Below the pieces are notes generated by a model. That model saw only the letters and a list, made by a program, of their open reading frames with translations, made no database searches and was not told the origin of the DNA. The translations under genes were made by a program, and so were the position numbers. DNA of 19,905 bases, taken from contig URPQ01000033.1 in NCBI GenBank assembly GCA_900549755.1, forward strand, positions 1-19,905, read 5' to 3'. The stretch is from an uncultured Oscillospiraceae bacterium (GTDB taxonomy: Bacteria; Bacillota; Clostridia; Oscillospirales; Acutalibacteraceae). This document shows positions 6,200-13,327 of the stretch, piece by piece (the first letter of the stretch is position 1; each line of letters starts with the position of its first letter).

Positions 6200-8539
6200 T
6201 TACAAAACTGTTAATTTGGCATATGCCGCCATAAGTTTTTTAGTACCCACGGTGTTAAACGCCACCTCAAGCAGCATATCGCCGCCCATAGGCTTTACGG
6301 AAAGTATAAGCCCCTCGCCAAAAACCTTATGTGAGACCTTCTGACCCGCCGCGTATTTCGCGGCGCTTGTTTTAGGTGCGGCAGGCGCTTTGCTGTAAGC
6401 GTTAATATCTAAATATGATGTGCGCCCTGAGCTGTATTCGGATTTTGCGGTTGCGCGCCGATACCCCTCAAAGCTGCAAAGCTTTTCGGGTATTTCCTTT
6501 AAAAAGCGGGAGGGCATATTGCGGTTGGTTGAGCCGAAAAGCAAACGCATATAGGCGTTTGTAACGGTAAGGGTCTTTTTGGCGCGGGTAATTGCAACAT
6601 AGGCAAGCCGGCGTTCTTCTTCCATTTCTTCGGGTCCCGCGTAAATTGACTGATTGCCGGGAAAAATGCCTTCCTCCATACCGATAAGGAAAACGTTATT
6701 AAATTCAAGTCCCTTTGCTGAGTGAATGGTCATAAGTACTACACGGTCTTCCGTAGTATCAAGTGAATCAATATCACTTACAAGTGCTGTTTGCTCTAAG
6801 AAATCGGAAAGACTGGGTTCCTCCGTATCCTGCTCGTACTGGGCTATTGTGGAGGCAAACTCCGCCACGTTTTGCAGGCGTTCCTCCTGCTTTTCGGGTT
6901 CTTCGTCGCTTTCTGTCAAGGATAAGCGGTAGCCCGTTTTTTCAAGAATTTCTGCAAGCAGGTCGGATATTGAAATATCCGACGACATTTCGGTGAGCTC
7001 TTCAATAATATCGCAAAAGCCGCGAAGTCTTACCGCCGCGCGGGATAAAGCGGCAAATTCATCTGCCCGTTTAATTACCTCAAACAGAGATATGCCGAGC
7101 TCTGCGGCTATCTGCGCGGCGTTTGCCATAGTGGTTTCGCCTATTCCGCGCTTAGGCTCGTTTATAATTCTGCGCAGGCGCAAGTCATCGTTATTATTGT
7201 TTATAAGCTGCAAATAGGCGATTACGTCCTTTATTTCCTTACGGTCAAAAAAGCGCAGACCGCCTATAACGCGGTAGGCAATGCCGCTGCGGGCAAAAAC
7301 ATTTTCAACAGAGCCTGACTGCGCGTTCATTCTGTAAAGCACGGCGTGATCGGAAAATTTAGCGCCGTTTTTCACGTTTTCAAGAATACGGTCGGCAATA
7401 TACCGCGCCTCGCCGCGCTCGTCGTCCGCCGTGAACACGCTTATTTTCTCGCCCGTGCCGTTATCTGTCCAAAGGGTCTTGCCCTTTCTGCCGCGGTTGT
7501 TTTTTATAACCGCGTTTGCGGCGTCCAGAATATTTGAGGTGGAACGGTAGTTCTGCTCAAGGCGGATTACGCGGGCGTCCCTGTATTCATCCTCAAAATT
7601 CAGTATATTTTCAATGGTAGCGCCGCGGAAACGGTAAATGCTCTGGTCGTCGTCTCCCACAACGCAAATGTTATTTTCTCCCGACGACAAAAGCCTTACA
7701 AGCTCATACTGAGCGTGGTTTGTATCTTGGTATTCATCCACCATAACATAGCGGAATTTGCCCGTGCAGTAGCTGAGCGCCTCGGTATCGGTCTGCAAAA
7801 GCCGCACGGTGTTGAAAATCATATCGTCAAAGTCCATGGCGTCGGCTTCAATCAGCCGCTTTTGATATATTCTGTAAAGCTCGGCTACGGTTTTAAGGCG
7901 AAGATCATCACCTGCCTGCGCTTTATATTCGGCAGGGGAGATGAGTTTTTCCTTAGCGTCGGATATTGCGGAAAGCACGCGTTTGTGCGGTAAAAGCTTT
8001 TCGTCAATTTCGTGCGCTTTCATAATTTGTTTCATTAAGCGGCGCTGGTCGTCGGTATCGTATATGGTAAAATGCGAGGTATAGCCGATGCTCTCGGCGT
8101 AGCGCCTTAATATTCTGCCGCAAACCGAGTGGAATGTGCCCGCCCATATATCGTTTGCGTCTTCGCCCAAGCGCGCGGCTATTCGCTCTTTAAGCTCGCC
8201 CGCCGCCTTATTTGTAAAGGTAATGGCTAATATTTGCCACGGGTGAACAGGGCGCACCGAAAAAACGCCGTTCGGTACATAATCGGTAACGCCGTTTAAA
8301 TAGTCCTCACCCGCTTTAATATCTTCGTCGGTCACAGCGGGGCAGTAGGTGTTTCTGTATCCGTCACCGAATTTTACAAGATTTGCAATTCGGTTGACAA
8401 GCACGGTAGTCTTTCCGCTGCCCGCGCCCGCAAGTATTAAAAGCGGACCGTTAACGGTTGTAACCGCCTCGAACTGCATATCGTTCATATGTATAAAATA
8501 TTTTTTTATAACTTCTTTTCTCAAACTTAAAAAATCCAT
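6200..8539 (-). CDS. pcrA: ATP-dependent DNA helicase, PcrA/UvrD type
   Basis: This 779-residue superfamily 1 3'-5' helicase acts in nucleotide excision repair, mismatch repair and replication. All helicase motifs are readable: AGAGSGKT (37-44), ITFTNKAAGEL (Ia), VDEYQDTN (267-274), DDDQSIYRFRG (III), LEQNYRST (IV), MTIHSAKGLEF (V) and AYVAITRAKK (VI). About 40 extra residues (roughly 58-99) sit between motifs I and Ia compared with Bacillus PcrA. The frame stays open upstream to 8731, but those 64 residues lie over the PAP2 gene and look non-coding. The ATG at 8539 has GGAGA at correct spacing and directly precedes MDFLSLRKEVI. It lies 11 bases after the PAP2 stop, so it is co-transcribed with the lipid genes. 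Confidence 0.95.
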   Translation of the reverse strand: MDFLSLRKEVIKKYFIHMNDMQFEAVTTVNGPLLILAGAGSGKTTVLVNRIANLVKFGDGYRNTYCPAVTDEDIKAGEDYLNGVTDYVPNGVFSVRPVHPWQILAITFTNKAAGELKERIAARLGEDANDIWAGTFHSVCGRILRRYAESIGYTSHFTIYDTDDQRRLMKQIMKAHEIDEKLLPHKRVLSAISDAKEKLISPAEYKAQAGDDLRLKTVAELYRIYQKRLIEADAMDFDDMIFNTVRLLQTDTEALSYCTGKFRYVMVDEYQDTNHAQYELVRLLSSGENNICVVGDDDQSIYRFRGATIENILNFEDEYRDARVIRLEQNYRSTSNILDAANAVIKNNRGRKGKTLWTDNGTGEKISVFTADDERGEARYIADRILENVKNGAKFSDHAVLYRMNAQSGSVENVFARSGIAYRVIGGLRFFDRKEIKDVIAYLQLINNNNDDLRLRRIINEPKRGIGETTMANAAQIAAELGISLFEVIKRADEFAALSRAAVRLRGFCDIIEELTEMSSDISISDLLAEILEKTGYRLSLTESDEEPEKQEERLQNVAEFASTIAQYEQDTEEPSLSDFLEQTALVSDIDSLDTTEDRVVLMTIHSAKGLEFNNVFLIGMEEGIFPGNQSIYAGPEEMEEERRLAYVAITRAKKTLTVTNAYMRLLFGSTNRNMPSRFLKEIPEKLCSFEGYRRATAKSEYSSGRTSYLDINAYSKAPAAPKTSAAKYAAGQKVSHKVFGEGLILSVKPMGGDMLLEVAFNTVGTKKLMAAYAKLTVL

Positions 8540-8550
8540 TTTTTCTCCGG

Positions 8551-9231
8551 TCAGGCGGTTTCTTTTGCGGCTGCATTGTGACTTTTGATACGGTCGGGCA
8601 AAATATAGGCAAAGGGGAATGCGACGGCACAGACTGCTAAAGCCGCAATTATATCGATTATTGAATGTTGCTTTAAAAACACGGTGGAAACGCTTATAAG
8701 TATTGTGATAACAAGCAGAACTGTCTGCCATAAAGGCGTTTTAAACGGTTTGCAATAAAGAGTGGTGAAATAAACCGCAAACGAGCCTATAACGTGCAGA
8801 GAGGGGCAGACATTTGTATTCGTATCGAAATTATAAAGTGCTTTTACAATATCAACGCAGAAATTATCCCGCTGAAATTCGGTGGGGCGCAGTTCCTGCT
8901 TTGTGGGGTAAAATATGTATATAACGGTGGTAATTGTGTAGGTTATAATGATAAAATACATCAGCTTTTTAAAGGCGGGAATATCAAAAAGCAGGGTGTA
9001 AAGGTGTATTCCCACCAAAAAGACAAACCAAAAATAATAGGGGAAAACGAAAAATTCGCAAAACGGAATTTTTGCGTCAAAAGCCACCTCAACGGGGTGG
9101 TAATTAAGTGATAAACCGCGCTCCAAAAGCCAGAAGGTCGCGCCGTAAACGGGCCAGTAAAGCAATAACAGCAGGTGCTTAAATTCGGGCGTGTTTATAT
9201 TGTTCGGCCGTAATTTTCTATAATCTACCAT
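8551..9231 (-). CDS. PAP2-family membrane phosphatase or phosphotransferase
   Basis: This protein has about 226 residues and around six membrane segments. The PAP2 motifs can be read as K111xxxRP116 in PTKQELRP, PSLH at 143-146, and S182-T-x5-H189-x3-D193. Thr replaces the usual Arg in the last motif, a pattern I associate with the AUR1/inositolphosphorylceramide-synthase-like branch (PAP2_3). Such enzymes remove or transfer phosphate groups on membrane lipids, for example making diacylglycerol from phosphatidate. I favour the ATG at 9231, which overlaps the glycosyltransferase gene by 14 bases; the frame also offers an ATG at 9246 and a TTG at 9255. Overlap with the glycosyltransferase argues for a shared lipid role. 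Confidence 0.8.
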   Translation of the reverse strand: MVDYRKLRPNNINTPEFKHLLLLLYWPVYGATFWLLERGLSLNYHPVEVAFDAKIPFCEFFVFPYYFWFVFLVGIHLYTLLFDIPAFKKLMYFIIITYTITTVIYIFYPTKQELRPTEFQRDNFCVDIVKALYNFDTNTNVCPSLHVIGSFAVYFTTLYCKPFKTPLWQTVLLVITILISVSTVFLKQHSIIDIIAALAVCAVAFPFAYILPDRIKSHNAAAKETA

Positions 9232-10348
9232 ATACACAATCTGCATCCTTAACAATATAGTCTCTTATAATATCGGCAGCGCAGCCGCAAAACTCGTTTT
9301 TAAGCGTTTGCGACATTTTATTGAGCTTTGACGGGCTTTCGAGATAATCGCACACCGCGTCGCACAACTCAATAGCACCCTCGCACATATCGGCGCAGCC
9401 GTTGGAAATGAAAAATTCAATATTCCGCGTTTCGCAGCCGGGCACGGCGTCAATAAACAGCATGGGCAAGCCCTTAACCGCCGCCTCGGTGGTGCTCAGT
9501 CCCCCGGGTTTAGTTAAAATCAGCTCCGCCGCGTCCATATAAAGCGGCATGCGGCTTGTAAACCCTATTACCCGCACGTTATCGGGCAGGGGATATTTTG
9601 TAAGCGAGCGGTAAAGCTTTACGTTATTGCCGCAAATTATAACAAGAATTGCGTCTTCAGGCAGCTGCTGCGGCAAAAGCTCGGCTAAATCCTTAATGGG
9701 TCCGCAGCCCATACTGCCGCACATTAAAAGCACTACGCGCTTGTTTTGCGGGAGCGCCAGCGTGCGTTTAGCCCTTTGCGGCTCTGTTTTACCGTAAAAA
9801 TCGTGCCGCACGGGAATACCCGAAGGGACAATGCGGGAAACGGGCAGACCGTTACCCGCGAATTCTTCGGTAAGATTTTTGTGCGGGATAAAATACGCGT
9901 CCATATTCGTCTGATTAACGCCGGGCGAGCAGGTGTAATCGGTCGCGACGAAATAGGAGCGTATGTTTATTTTGCGCCGCTTTTTAAGCTCGGTCATCAT
10001 CATTGCCGAGAAAACGTGGGTGCAGACCACCGCGTCATACTTTTCGGTCTGTAAAAATTCATAGAGCGACTCGCACCCTTTGATTACAAGCTCGTAAATA
10101 AGGGAGTCATCGCCCTCCTTCGGGGGGTGGTTTTCTTCAAAACGGTAGCTCACGCCGAATAGCTTGGGAAATTTGCGGTATATCAAAACATGCCCCTTGC
10201 TTATCAGCTTGGATTTTTCTGGTGACCAGAAAGCCAGCGCATCCTTTATATCACATTCGTCATTATTATTCAAAAAACATTCTTTTATAGCTTTGGCGGC
10301 GGAATTGTGCCCCTCGCCTGTGTTGCAGGATAATATCAGCAATCGCAT
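9218..10348 (-). CDS. Glycosyltransferase, MGDG synthase / diacylglycerol glycosyltransferase family (GT28-like)
   Basis: This 376-residue GT-B enzyme resembles MGDG synthases and UgtP-type diacylglycerol glucosyltransferases. The N-terminal acceptor-side motif GEGHNSAAKAI (11-21) and the C-terminal nucleotide-sugar motif KPGGLSTTEA (280-289) are both intact, with a GFTSRMPLYMDAAEL stretch before the latter. It probably moves a sugar from a UDP-sugar to diacylglycerol or a related lipid at the inner membrane face; neither donor nor acceptor can be read from sequence. The ATG follows AAGGA with five-base spacing. It overlaps the CrtO-like gene by 13 bases and the PAP2 gene downstream, so the three should be made together. 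Confidence 0.88.
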   Translation of the reverse strand: MRLLILSCNTGEGHNSAAKAIKECFLNNNDECDIKDALAFWSPEKSKLISKGHVLIYRKFPKLFGVSYRFEENHPPKEGDDSLIYELVIKGCESLYEFLQTEKYDAVVCTHVFSAMMMTELKKRRKINIRSYFVATDYTCSPGVNQTNMDAYFIPHKNLTEEFAGNGLPVSRIVPSGIPVRHDFYGKTEPQRAKRTLALPQNKRVVLLMCGSMGCGPIKDLAELLPQQLPEDAILVIICGNNVKLYRSLTKYPLPDNVRVIGFTSRMPLYMDAAELILTKPGGLSTTEAAVKGLPMLFIDAVPGCETRNIEFFISNGCADMCEGAIELCDAVCDYLESPSKLNKMSQTLKNEFCGCAADIIRDYIVKDADCVYGRL

Positions 10349-10818
10349 TTTTTCCTTGTTTCTCTCCTTATCATTCTGTCACGCAGCTTTATAAGATGCG
10401 GCCTGTTATAGCGCTGAATAAGAATAAACGGAATATTGCAGAATATAAATACAAGCATTAAAATTATTCCGATATAATTTTTCCAAATAACATAGATTCC
10501 CACCGAGAAAACGCAGAGCCAACAGTGAATAAATTCCGCTACGCAGGTTTCTCTTATAAGCGCGGTAAGGCTTTCGCTTGTGGCGTCGTATGTAACGCGC
10601 TTAGGCAGCATATCCCGCATAACGCGGCTCATATCGGGCAGGCGGGTTTTCCATTTTTTTATACCCAGACATTCATAAACCGCGCCGCCGTTTTCCCAAT
10701 TTCGCGCACGGTAAAGAAAGCCGCCCTCGCTGAAACGGCCGCGGGGCAGGGATTCGCCTATATAATGAGCAAGAACGCCTAATACGGCTACGTAAACAAT
10801 GCTCATCACCAATTTCAT
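10336..10818 (-). CDS. CrtO-like acyltransferase (glycosyl-diaponeurosporenoate acyltransferase family)
   Basis: This 160-residue protein has an N-terminal membrane segment (about 1-20) and two more near 100-135. The central block WENGGAVYECLGIKKWKTRLPD (41-62) and RETCVAEFIH (89-98) match the small family named after staphylococcal CrtO, which acylates the sugar of a carotenoid glycoside in staphyloxanthin synthesis and is about the same length. No carotenoid genes are visible here, and the overlapping glycosyltransferase gene suggests that a glycolipid sugar is the substrate; that is inference. GGGTGAT four bases before the ATG is its ribosome site. It is the first gene of the operon, and the promoter lies about 30-60 bases upstream. 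Confidence 0.78.
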   Translation of the reverse strand: MKLVMSIVYVAVLGVLAHYIGESLPRGRFSEGGFLYRARNWENGGAVYECLGIKKWKTRLPDMSRVMRDMLPKRVTYDATSESLTALIRETCVAEFIHCWLCVFSVGIYVIWKNYIGIILMLVFIFCNIPFILIQRYNRPHLIKLRDRMIRRETRKKCDC

Positions 10819-10847
10819 TTAATCACCCAAGTTATTTAGTAATATTT

Positions 10848-10876
10848 ATAATACCATAAAACTTTGTTTATAGCAA
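10848..10876 (-). promoter_or_regulatory. Promoter of the minus-strand glycolipid/helicase operon
   Basis: Read on the minus strand, TTGCTA (10876-10871) is followed by a 17-base spacer and TATTAT (10853-10848), with TG one base before the -10 (extended -10). It diverges from the Ala T-box promoter about 40 bases away. Confidence 0.65.
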
Positions 10877-10913
10877 CAATAAAATACATTTTTTGCACCT
10901 GATATTTAAGTGC

Positions 10914-10942
10914 TTGACAAAATTATATTTTTGAGGTAATAT
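10914..10942 (+). promoter_or_regulatory. Sigma-A type promoter of the Ala T-box unit
   Basis: A perfect TTGACA at 10914-10919, a 17-base A/T-rich spacer and TAATAT at 10937-10942 place the transcript start near 10949, just before the T-box leader. Confidence 0.85.
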
Positions 10943-10948
10943 AATAAT

Positions 10949-11208
10949 CGGTTAAAACGCTATGAAGGGGATAAGTAATCCGCAAAAAGCGAACAAAAGA
11001 GAGGGAATAATTGCTGAAAGTTCCTGTTTGCCGAGCGTGATGAAGCTACCCCTGAGCGGCGCCTGAAAGGGCAGACGGCTGCCACCGTTATCGGCAATGG
11101 TATTATTAAGTACCGCAGAGTGCGGAGCGTATGCTCCGAAAACGGGTGGTAACACGGATATTTGTTTATTCGTCCCGAGTGCAAATTATTTGCGCTCGGG
11201 ACTTTTTT
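10949..11208 (+). promoter_or_regulatory. T-box riboswitch leader, specifier GCU (alanine)
   Basis: Stem I closes with AGGGG (10966-10970) against CCCCT (11049-11053). The specifier loop carries AAGTA on its 5' side and GAA-GCT-A on its 3' side, so the specifier is GCT (11045-11047), followed by a purine. Above it, GCGAACA pairs with TGTTTGC, then comes an AAGAGAG bulge and a GGAA/TTCC distal helix. A CGGAGC-gtat-GCTCCG hairpin precedes the T-box AACGGGTGGTAACACG (11141-11156), and a strong terminator follows. Uncharged tRNA-Ala should permit read-through into the Lrp-like and aminotransferase genes. Confidence 0.88.
11172..11208 (+). terminator. T-box regulated terminator
   Basis: A 14-bp stem (GTCCCGAGTGCAAA with TTTGCGCTCGGGAC, one G-U pair) has a three-base loop and six Ts at 11203-11208. 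It is mutually exclusive with the T-box antiterminator just upstream. Confidence 0.93.
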
Positions 11209-11231
11209 AATTTTTAAAGGAGGAAAACACA

Positions 11232-11714
11232 ATGAAATACGAAATACTTAAATTATTGGCGCGTAACGCAAAATATACGGCGGAAGAAATAGCCGTAATG
11301 CTGGGAACGGACGAGGAAACGGTAAAAAGTGAAATAAAGCAGCTTGAAAAGGACGGCTTAATTAAGGGCTACAAGGCGATAATTGACTGGCAGCGGCTTG
11401 ACAGCGCCTTTGTTTCGGCAATAGTTGAGCTTAATGTTATACCCAAAGCGGGACTGGGCTTTGAGGAGGTTGCCGAAAAGGTTATGAAATATGACGAGGT
11501 GGAATCGGTTTACCTTATGTCAGGCGGATATGACTTAAACGTTGTTGTAAAGGGCAAAACACTTCAGGATATAGCGCGTTTTGTGGCGCGCGAGCTTGCT
11601 ACGATTGACTCGGTAACGCAGACCTCGACACACTTTGTTATGCGCCGTTACAAGGAAATGGATGTTGAGCTTGTAAACGACAGGGAAGACGACAGGGGGC
11701 AGCTCTGGATATGA
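11232..11714 (+). CDS. Lrp/AsnC-family transcriptional regulator
   Basis: This 160-residue protein has the two-domain Lrp layout. An N-terminal helix-turn-helix (about 1-50, with YTAEEIAVMLGTDEETVKSEIKQLEKDGLI) is followed by an amino-acid-binding RAM/AsnC domain that starts near FVSAIVELNV and contains the ligand-loop SGGYDLNVVVKG. The ribosome site AAAGGAGG is near-perfect. The gene sits behind the Ala T-box, and its stop overlaps the aminotransferase start (ATGA), so the two are made together. It probably senses an amino acid, perhaps alanine, and controls its own operon or others. Its targets cannot be read from sequence. Confidence 0.92.
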   Translation: MKYEILKLLARNAKYTAEEIAVMLGTDEETVKSEIKQLEKDGLIKGYKAIIDWQRLDSAFVSAIVELNVIPKAGLGFEEVAEKVMKYDEVESVYLMSGGYDLNVVVKGKTLQDIARFVARELATIDSVTQTSTHFVMRRYKEMDVELVNDREDDRGQLWI

Positions 11715-12883
11715 TAGATTACTCCCGCATTATTAACCCTACCGTTGCGGAAATCAAGCCGTCGGGTATACGCAAATTTTTTGATATTGCCGCTACAATG
11801 GATGATGTTATATCCTTAGGCGTTGGGGAGCCGGATTTTCAAACGCCGTGGCAAATACGCAAGGCGGGTATAAATTCGCTTGAAAAGGGGCACACAAAAT
11901 ACACTGCAAACCGCGGTATTGCGCAGCTGCGCACGGCGGTGGTGGATTTTGTTATGCGTAAATATTCGCTTTGCTACAAGCCTGAAAGCGAAATACTTAT
12001 AACCGTGGGCGGCAGCGAGGCTATTGACGCCTGCATACGCGCTGTGGTAGCCCCGGGGGACGAGGTTATAATTCCGCAGCCGAGCTTTGTTTGCTACGAG
12101 CCGATAACGCGGCTTGCAGGCGGAACACCGGTAATAATAGAAACAAAGGCGGAAAACGATTTTAAGGTAACGCCCGAAGAGCTCAAAGAGGCTGTAAGCG
12201 AGCGCACAAAGCTGCTTGTTTTGCCGTATCCGTGTAATCCTACGGGGGCAATTATGGAAAGGGAGGACCTTGAAAAAATTGCGGAAATACTTAAAGACAC
12301 TAATATTTTAGTACTTTCGGACGAAATATATTCCGAGCTTACCTTCGGCGGTAAAAAGCACGTAGCCCCAGCCGCTATTGATGGAATGTGGGAAAGAACA
12401 GTCACCGTAAACGGCTTTTCAAAGGCGTTTTCTATGACCGGGTGGCGCTTAGGGTATGCCTGCGGACCTGCCGAAATAATGAAGCAGATTACCAAAATTC
12501 ATCAATTTGCCATAATGTGCGCACCCACCACCTCGCAATATGCCGCAATAGAGGCGCTTAAAAACTGTGACGAGGACGTTGAGCGTATGGTAAAGGAATA
12601 CGATATGCGCCGCAGGCTGATAGTTTCGGGCTTTAATAAGTTAGGGCTTACCTGCCGCGAGCCCAAAGGCGCTTTTTATGCTTTCCCGTCAATTAAAAGC
12701 ACGGGAATGAGCAGCGAAGAATTTTGTGAAAAGCTGCTGTACTCAAAGCGTGTGGCGGTTGTTCCGGGAACGGCGTTCGGAAACAGCGGAGAGGGCTTTG
12801 TGCGCGCGTCCTACTGCTATTCGACAGAGCACATTAAGGAAGCGCTTGAAAGAATCTCGGAATTTTTAAAAGAGATTAAATAA
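11711..12883 (+). CDS. Class I PLP-dependent aminotransferase, possibly alanine aminotransferase
   Basis: This 390-residue fold-type I aminotransferase resembles the AspB/PatA/AlaT group. The PLP-binding lysine is K238 in GFSKAFSMTGWR, and R246 follows in the usual place. D204 (LSDEIY) contacts the pyridine ring, N176 lies in NPTG, and a substrate-carboxylate arginine is expected in GFVRASY near 372. Sequence alone does not separate aspartate, alanine and aromatic aminotransferases. The alanine-type T-box upstream favours alanine synthesis from pyruvate and glutamate, which is inference. The start overlaps the Lrp-like stop by four bases. A long terminator 20 bases after the stop ends the unit. 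Confidence 0.9.
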   Translation: MIDYSRIINPTVAEIKPSGIRKFFDIAATMDDVISLGVGEPDFQTPWQIRKAGINSLEKGHTKYTANRGIAQLRTAVVDFVMRKYSLCYKPESEILITVGGSEAIDACIRAVVAPGDEVIIPQPSFVCYEPITRLAGGTPVIIETKAENDFKVTPEELKEAVSERTKLLVLPYPCNPTGAIMEREDLEKIAEILKDTNILVLSDEIYSELTFGGKKHVAPAAIDGMWERTVTVNGFSKAFSMTGWRLGYACGPAEIMKQITKIHQFAIMCAPTTSQYAAIEALKNCDEDVERMVKEYDMRRRLIVSGFNKLGLTCREPKGAFYAFPSIKSTGMSSEEFCEKLLYSKRVAVVPGTAFGNSGEGFVRASYCYSTEHIKEALERISEFLKEIK

Positions 12884-12904
12884 CTCAACTTAAATAAGAC
12901 CTAT

Positions 12905-12959
12905 AACAAACCCACGGTCAAAGCATTTGTTACGTGCTTTGGCTGTGGGTTTGTTTTTT
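12905..12959 (+). terminator. Intrinsic terminator after the aminotransferase
   Basis: A 21-bp stem (12905-12925 with 12935-12955, two G-U pairs) around a nine-base loop is followed by a T-run to 12959. It marks the end of the host operon immediately before the phage-like genes. Confidence 0.93.
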
Positions 12960-12968
12960 ATATTTATC

Positions 12969-12986
12969 GGTTAAAATTATTTAACC
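12969..12986. repeat. Perfect inverted repeat GGTTAAA-ATTA-TTTAACC
   Basis: An 18-base palindromic site (7-bp arms, four-base centre) lies between the host terminator and the first phage-like gene, about 70 bases before that gene's start. It could be an operator or part of the junction; it has no T-run and is too A/T-rich to be a good terminator. Its function is unknown. Confidence 0.5.
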
Positions 12987-13057
12987 TGATTTATATGCTT
13001 GTCGGTGAATGGCGGTTTTGTTTTGTTATATTATGGCGTTGCCGGGAGGGAAACGCT

Positions 13058-13327
13058 GTGAAAGAAAATGACAAGTTACTTTATAAAACCATGAAGTCGC
13101 TGCTTAATGAAAGGCTATCGGACGCGGAGGCAGAGTCGCTTAAAGACGAGGGGTTCAACATTAAAGACCCGACAAGAAAAACCGCGGTTATGATTGCGCT
13201 TTATAAGAAGGCGGCGAGTGGGGATCTTTCGGCTATAAAGGAGCTTCGTTCAATTATCAGCGAAAAAGAGACCGAAAAAAAGGAAAGCGGCAGAGCGGTG
13301 GTGATAATAGACGATATCGGAAATTAA
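13058..13327 (+). CDS. Small terminase-like phage protein
   Basis: This 89-residue, charged, mostly helical protein occupies the position of a terminase small subunit, directly before the large subunit. The stretch KKAASGDLSAIKELRSII resembles the GD-x-x-A helix common in short small-terminase-like proteins, and it ends with VVIIDDIGN. The frame is open from 12995, but the GTG at 13058 is favoured because GGGAGGG lies seven bases before it, whereas the upstream ATG has no such site. In a phage this subunit would recognise the packaging site on DNA. The similarity is modest, so the call rests mainly on position. Confidence 0.6.
   Translation: MKENDKLLYKTMKSLLNERLSDAEAESLKDEGFNIKDPTRKTAVMIALYKKAASGDLSAIKELRSIISEKETEKKESGRAVVIIDDIGN

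Noticed and set aside
8540..8731. N-terminal 64-residue extension of the helicase frame
   Set aside because: It overlaps the conserved end of the PAP2 gene, is Cys/Arg/Tyr-rich in an unlikely way, and a well-placed start with GGAGA exists at 8539.
10949..10956. GGTTAAAA after the Ala T-box promoter resembling one arm of the palindrome at 12969
   Set aside because: Only a single arm is present, without symmetry, in an A/T-rich transcript start; chance similarity is the simplest explanation.
12094..12495. 133-codon minus-strand frame within the aminotransferase
   Set aside because: It is Ser-rich and low in complexity, opposite highly conserved catalytic codons, and has no start signal; it is a shadow frame.
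12995..13057. ATG-initiated extension of the small-terminase-like gene (MLVGEWRFCF...)
   Set aside because: The extension is hydrophobic and unlike the rest, lacks a ribosome site, and the GTG at 13058 has GGGAGGG at ideal distance.
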